Part shown: positions 5,553 through 6,237 of the stretch, piece after piece | How positions within the stretch are numbered: position 1 is the stretch's first letter | Layout: each line of letters opens with the position of its first letter | NCBI GenBank assembly: GCA_015487365.1 | Contig: WFPT01000018.1 | Span: 1 to 6,237 of the forward strand | Direction of reading: 5' to 3' | DNA from: Aquificaceae bacterium | GTDB lineage: Bacteria; Aquificota; Aquificia; Aquificales; Aquificaceae | DNA length: 6,237 nucleotides | The notes under the pieces: model-generated | Seen by the model: the letters and a program-made list of their open reading frames with translations, nothing else | Told to the model about the DNA's origin: nothing | Database searches by the model: none | Position numbers and translations under genes: made by a program

Positions 5553-6181
5553 ACCGAGCCCTCCTAATAAGGAAGTTTTCAAGGTGCGTAAAGACCTACG
5601 AGTGTTGGGCCATTCCTCAGAAGGAGAGCTTGAAGGAGCTGTTAAACTTTGCAAAGGTTGAGGGAAGGGTTCTGGACGTAGGTTGTGGAACGGGCCTTTT
5701 GAGGAAAACCTTGGGGGAGGGGGTGGTTAGCTTAGACATTAGCTTTGAAATGCTTAAAAGCTTTGAGGGCCTTAAAGTTTTAGGGGATGCGCACTCCTTA
5801 CCCTTTAAGGATAAGTCCTTTGACTGGTGCGTTAGCAACTTCGTCCTACACTGGACCAACCTGGAAGTAACTCTGGGGGAAATTTTAAGGGTATGTAAAA
5901 ACTACGCCATAGCCTTGCCCTTGGAGGGCTCCTTGAAGGAGTTTAACTTCCCCTTCCCCAGCTTAGAGGAAGTTTTAAAGGTTTTAAAGGGGAGCACCTA
6001 CAAGGTAAAGAAAATAGAAATACCCTTTAAGGGCTGGGAGCTTTTAAAGTTCTTCCACTACACGGGGACCACTTACAGCGAGGACGGTAAGGTCATAGCT
6101 TCCAGGAAGAAGTTGAAAGAGATTCTGAACAAGGTGGAGGAGCCCTACTTTTTGGTAGGTTTTTTTAAAACTCCAAGGTAA
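5549..6181 (+). CDS. bioC: Probable malonyl-[acyl-carrier protein] O-methyltransferase (BioC-like SAM methyltransferase)
   Basis: BioC methylates the free carboxyl of malonyl-ACP (or -CoA) so that fatty acid synthesis can build the pimeloyl part of biotin. The 210-residue protein starts IRKFSRCVKTYECWAIPQ (residues 7-24), the F-S-x4-5-Y opening of BioC. A class I methyltransferase core follows: VLDVGCGTGLL (41-51, SAM motif I), D63 in SLDIS, GDAHSLPF (79-86), and DWCVSNFVLHWTN (92-104), matching the BioC SN.ALQW region. The late block LLKFFHYTGTT (165-175) fits the BioC LR.LK.TG segment. It is shorter than the usual 250 or so residues, mainly between these regions. Other biotin genes are not seen in the window, so another small methyltransferase remains possible. 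The only suitable start is TTG at 5549, which overlaps the ribBA stop as TTGA. No clear ribosome-binding site lies before it, so coupling to ribBA is likely. The 3' end overlaps a probable convergent gene. Confidence 0.72.
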   Translation: MNRALLIRKFSRCVKTYECWAIPQKESLKELLNFAKVEGRVLDVGCGTGLLRKTLGEGVVSLDISFEMLKSFEGLKVLGDAHSLPFKDKSFDWCVSNFVLHWTNLEVTLGEILRVCKNYAIALPLEGSLKEFNFPFPSLEEVLKVLKGSTYKVKKIEIPFKGWELLKFFHYTGTTYSEDGKVIASRKKLKEILNKVEEPYFLVGFFKTPR

Positions 6182-6237
6182 ATTCTAACCTTTTGTCGGG
6201 AGTCCTCTTTACCTCCCTTATGCCCTTTACCTTTAAA
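6165..6237 (-). CDS. Probable C-terminal end of a convergent gene (runs off the right edge)
   Basis: On the minus strand, the frame entering from the right edge stays open for 23 codons and stops at a TAA (6167-6165). The last residues read GIREVKRTPDKRLEFTLEF. Codon choice matches the genome style seen elsewhere (AGG, ATA, GTA, AAG, TTG), and the tail has the alternating pattern of a closing beta strand. The family cannot be named from so little. It would overlap the end of the bioC-like gene by 17 bases, which is in keeping with the tight packing here. The other minus-strand frames read less like protein. The fragment is short, so this remains tentative. Confidence 0.45.
   Translation of the reverse strand, partial: LKVKGIREVKRTPDKRLEFTLEF

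Noticed and set aside
609..6181. Many short TTTAAA/CCTTTAAAG-like words scattered through the genes.
   Set aside because: They arise from frequent Leu-Lys and Phe-Lys codon pairs (TTA AAG, TTT AAG) in this codon usage. Their spacing is irregular and they are not arranged as a repeat array.

Overview
This window most likely comes from a thermophilic bacterium of the Aquificales type. That is an inference from four things: very dense packing with overlapping stop and start codons, purine-rich coding strands, arginine written almost entirely as AGG/AGA and isoleucine often as ATA, and a run of functionally unrelated housekeeping genes in one apparent operon. No rRNA, tRNA, CRISPR array, insertion sequence or phage gene is visible.

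Layout. Positions 1-580 carry two minus-strand genes joined by a TAATG overlap: an unrecognised 88-residue protein, then the N-terminal part of a family 2 glycosyltransferase that runs off the left edge. A 28-base gap (581-608) separates them from a plus-strand gene train. The gap contains a perfect 16-bp palindrome made of two opposed TATAAT hexamers. The plus-strand train is thpR (RNA 2',3'-cyclic phosphodiesterase), a PriA-family protein, a PilC/GspF inner-membrane platform protein, a 54-residue cysteine-containing small protein, ribBA (bifunctional riboflavin synthesis enzyme) and a BioC-like methyltransferase. Every junction overlaps except a 19-base gap after the pilC-like gene. At the right edge, the last 69 or so bases appear to hold the C-terminus of a convergent minus-strand gene that overlaps the end of the bioC-like gene.

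How the genes work together. They do not form one pathway. RibBA starts both branches of riboflavin/FAD synthesis and BioC prepares the biotin pimeloyl precursor, so the distal part is cofactor-related. The proximal part mixes RNA end processing, replication restart and pilus or type II secretion assembly.

The most interesting gene is the PriA homologue at 1156-2994. It keeps the N-terminal DNA-binding region, the winged helix, all eight zinc-binding cysteines and the C-terminal block. It has lost the Walker A, DEEH and motif VI sequences, so it looks like a helicase-dead (pseudohelicase) PriA. The second point of interest is the symmetric promoter-like palindrome, whose centre is exactly equidistant from the two divergent start codons. 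I did not find a clearly new multi-gene system.
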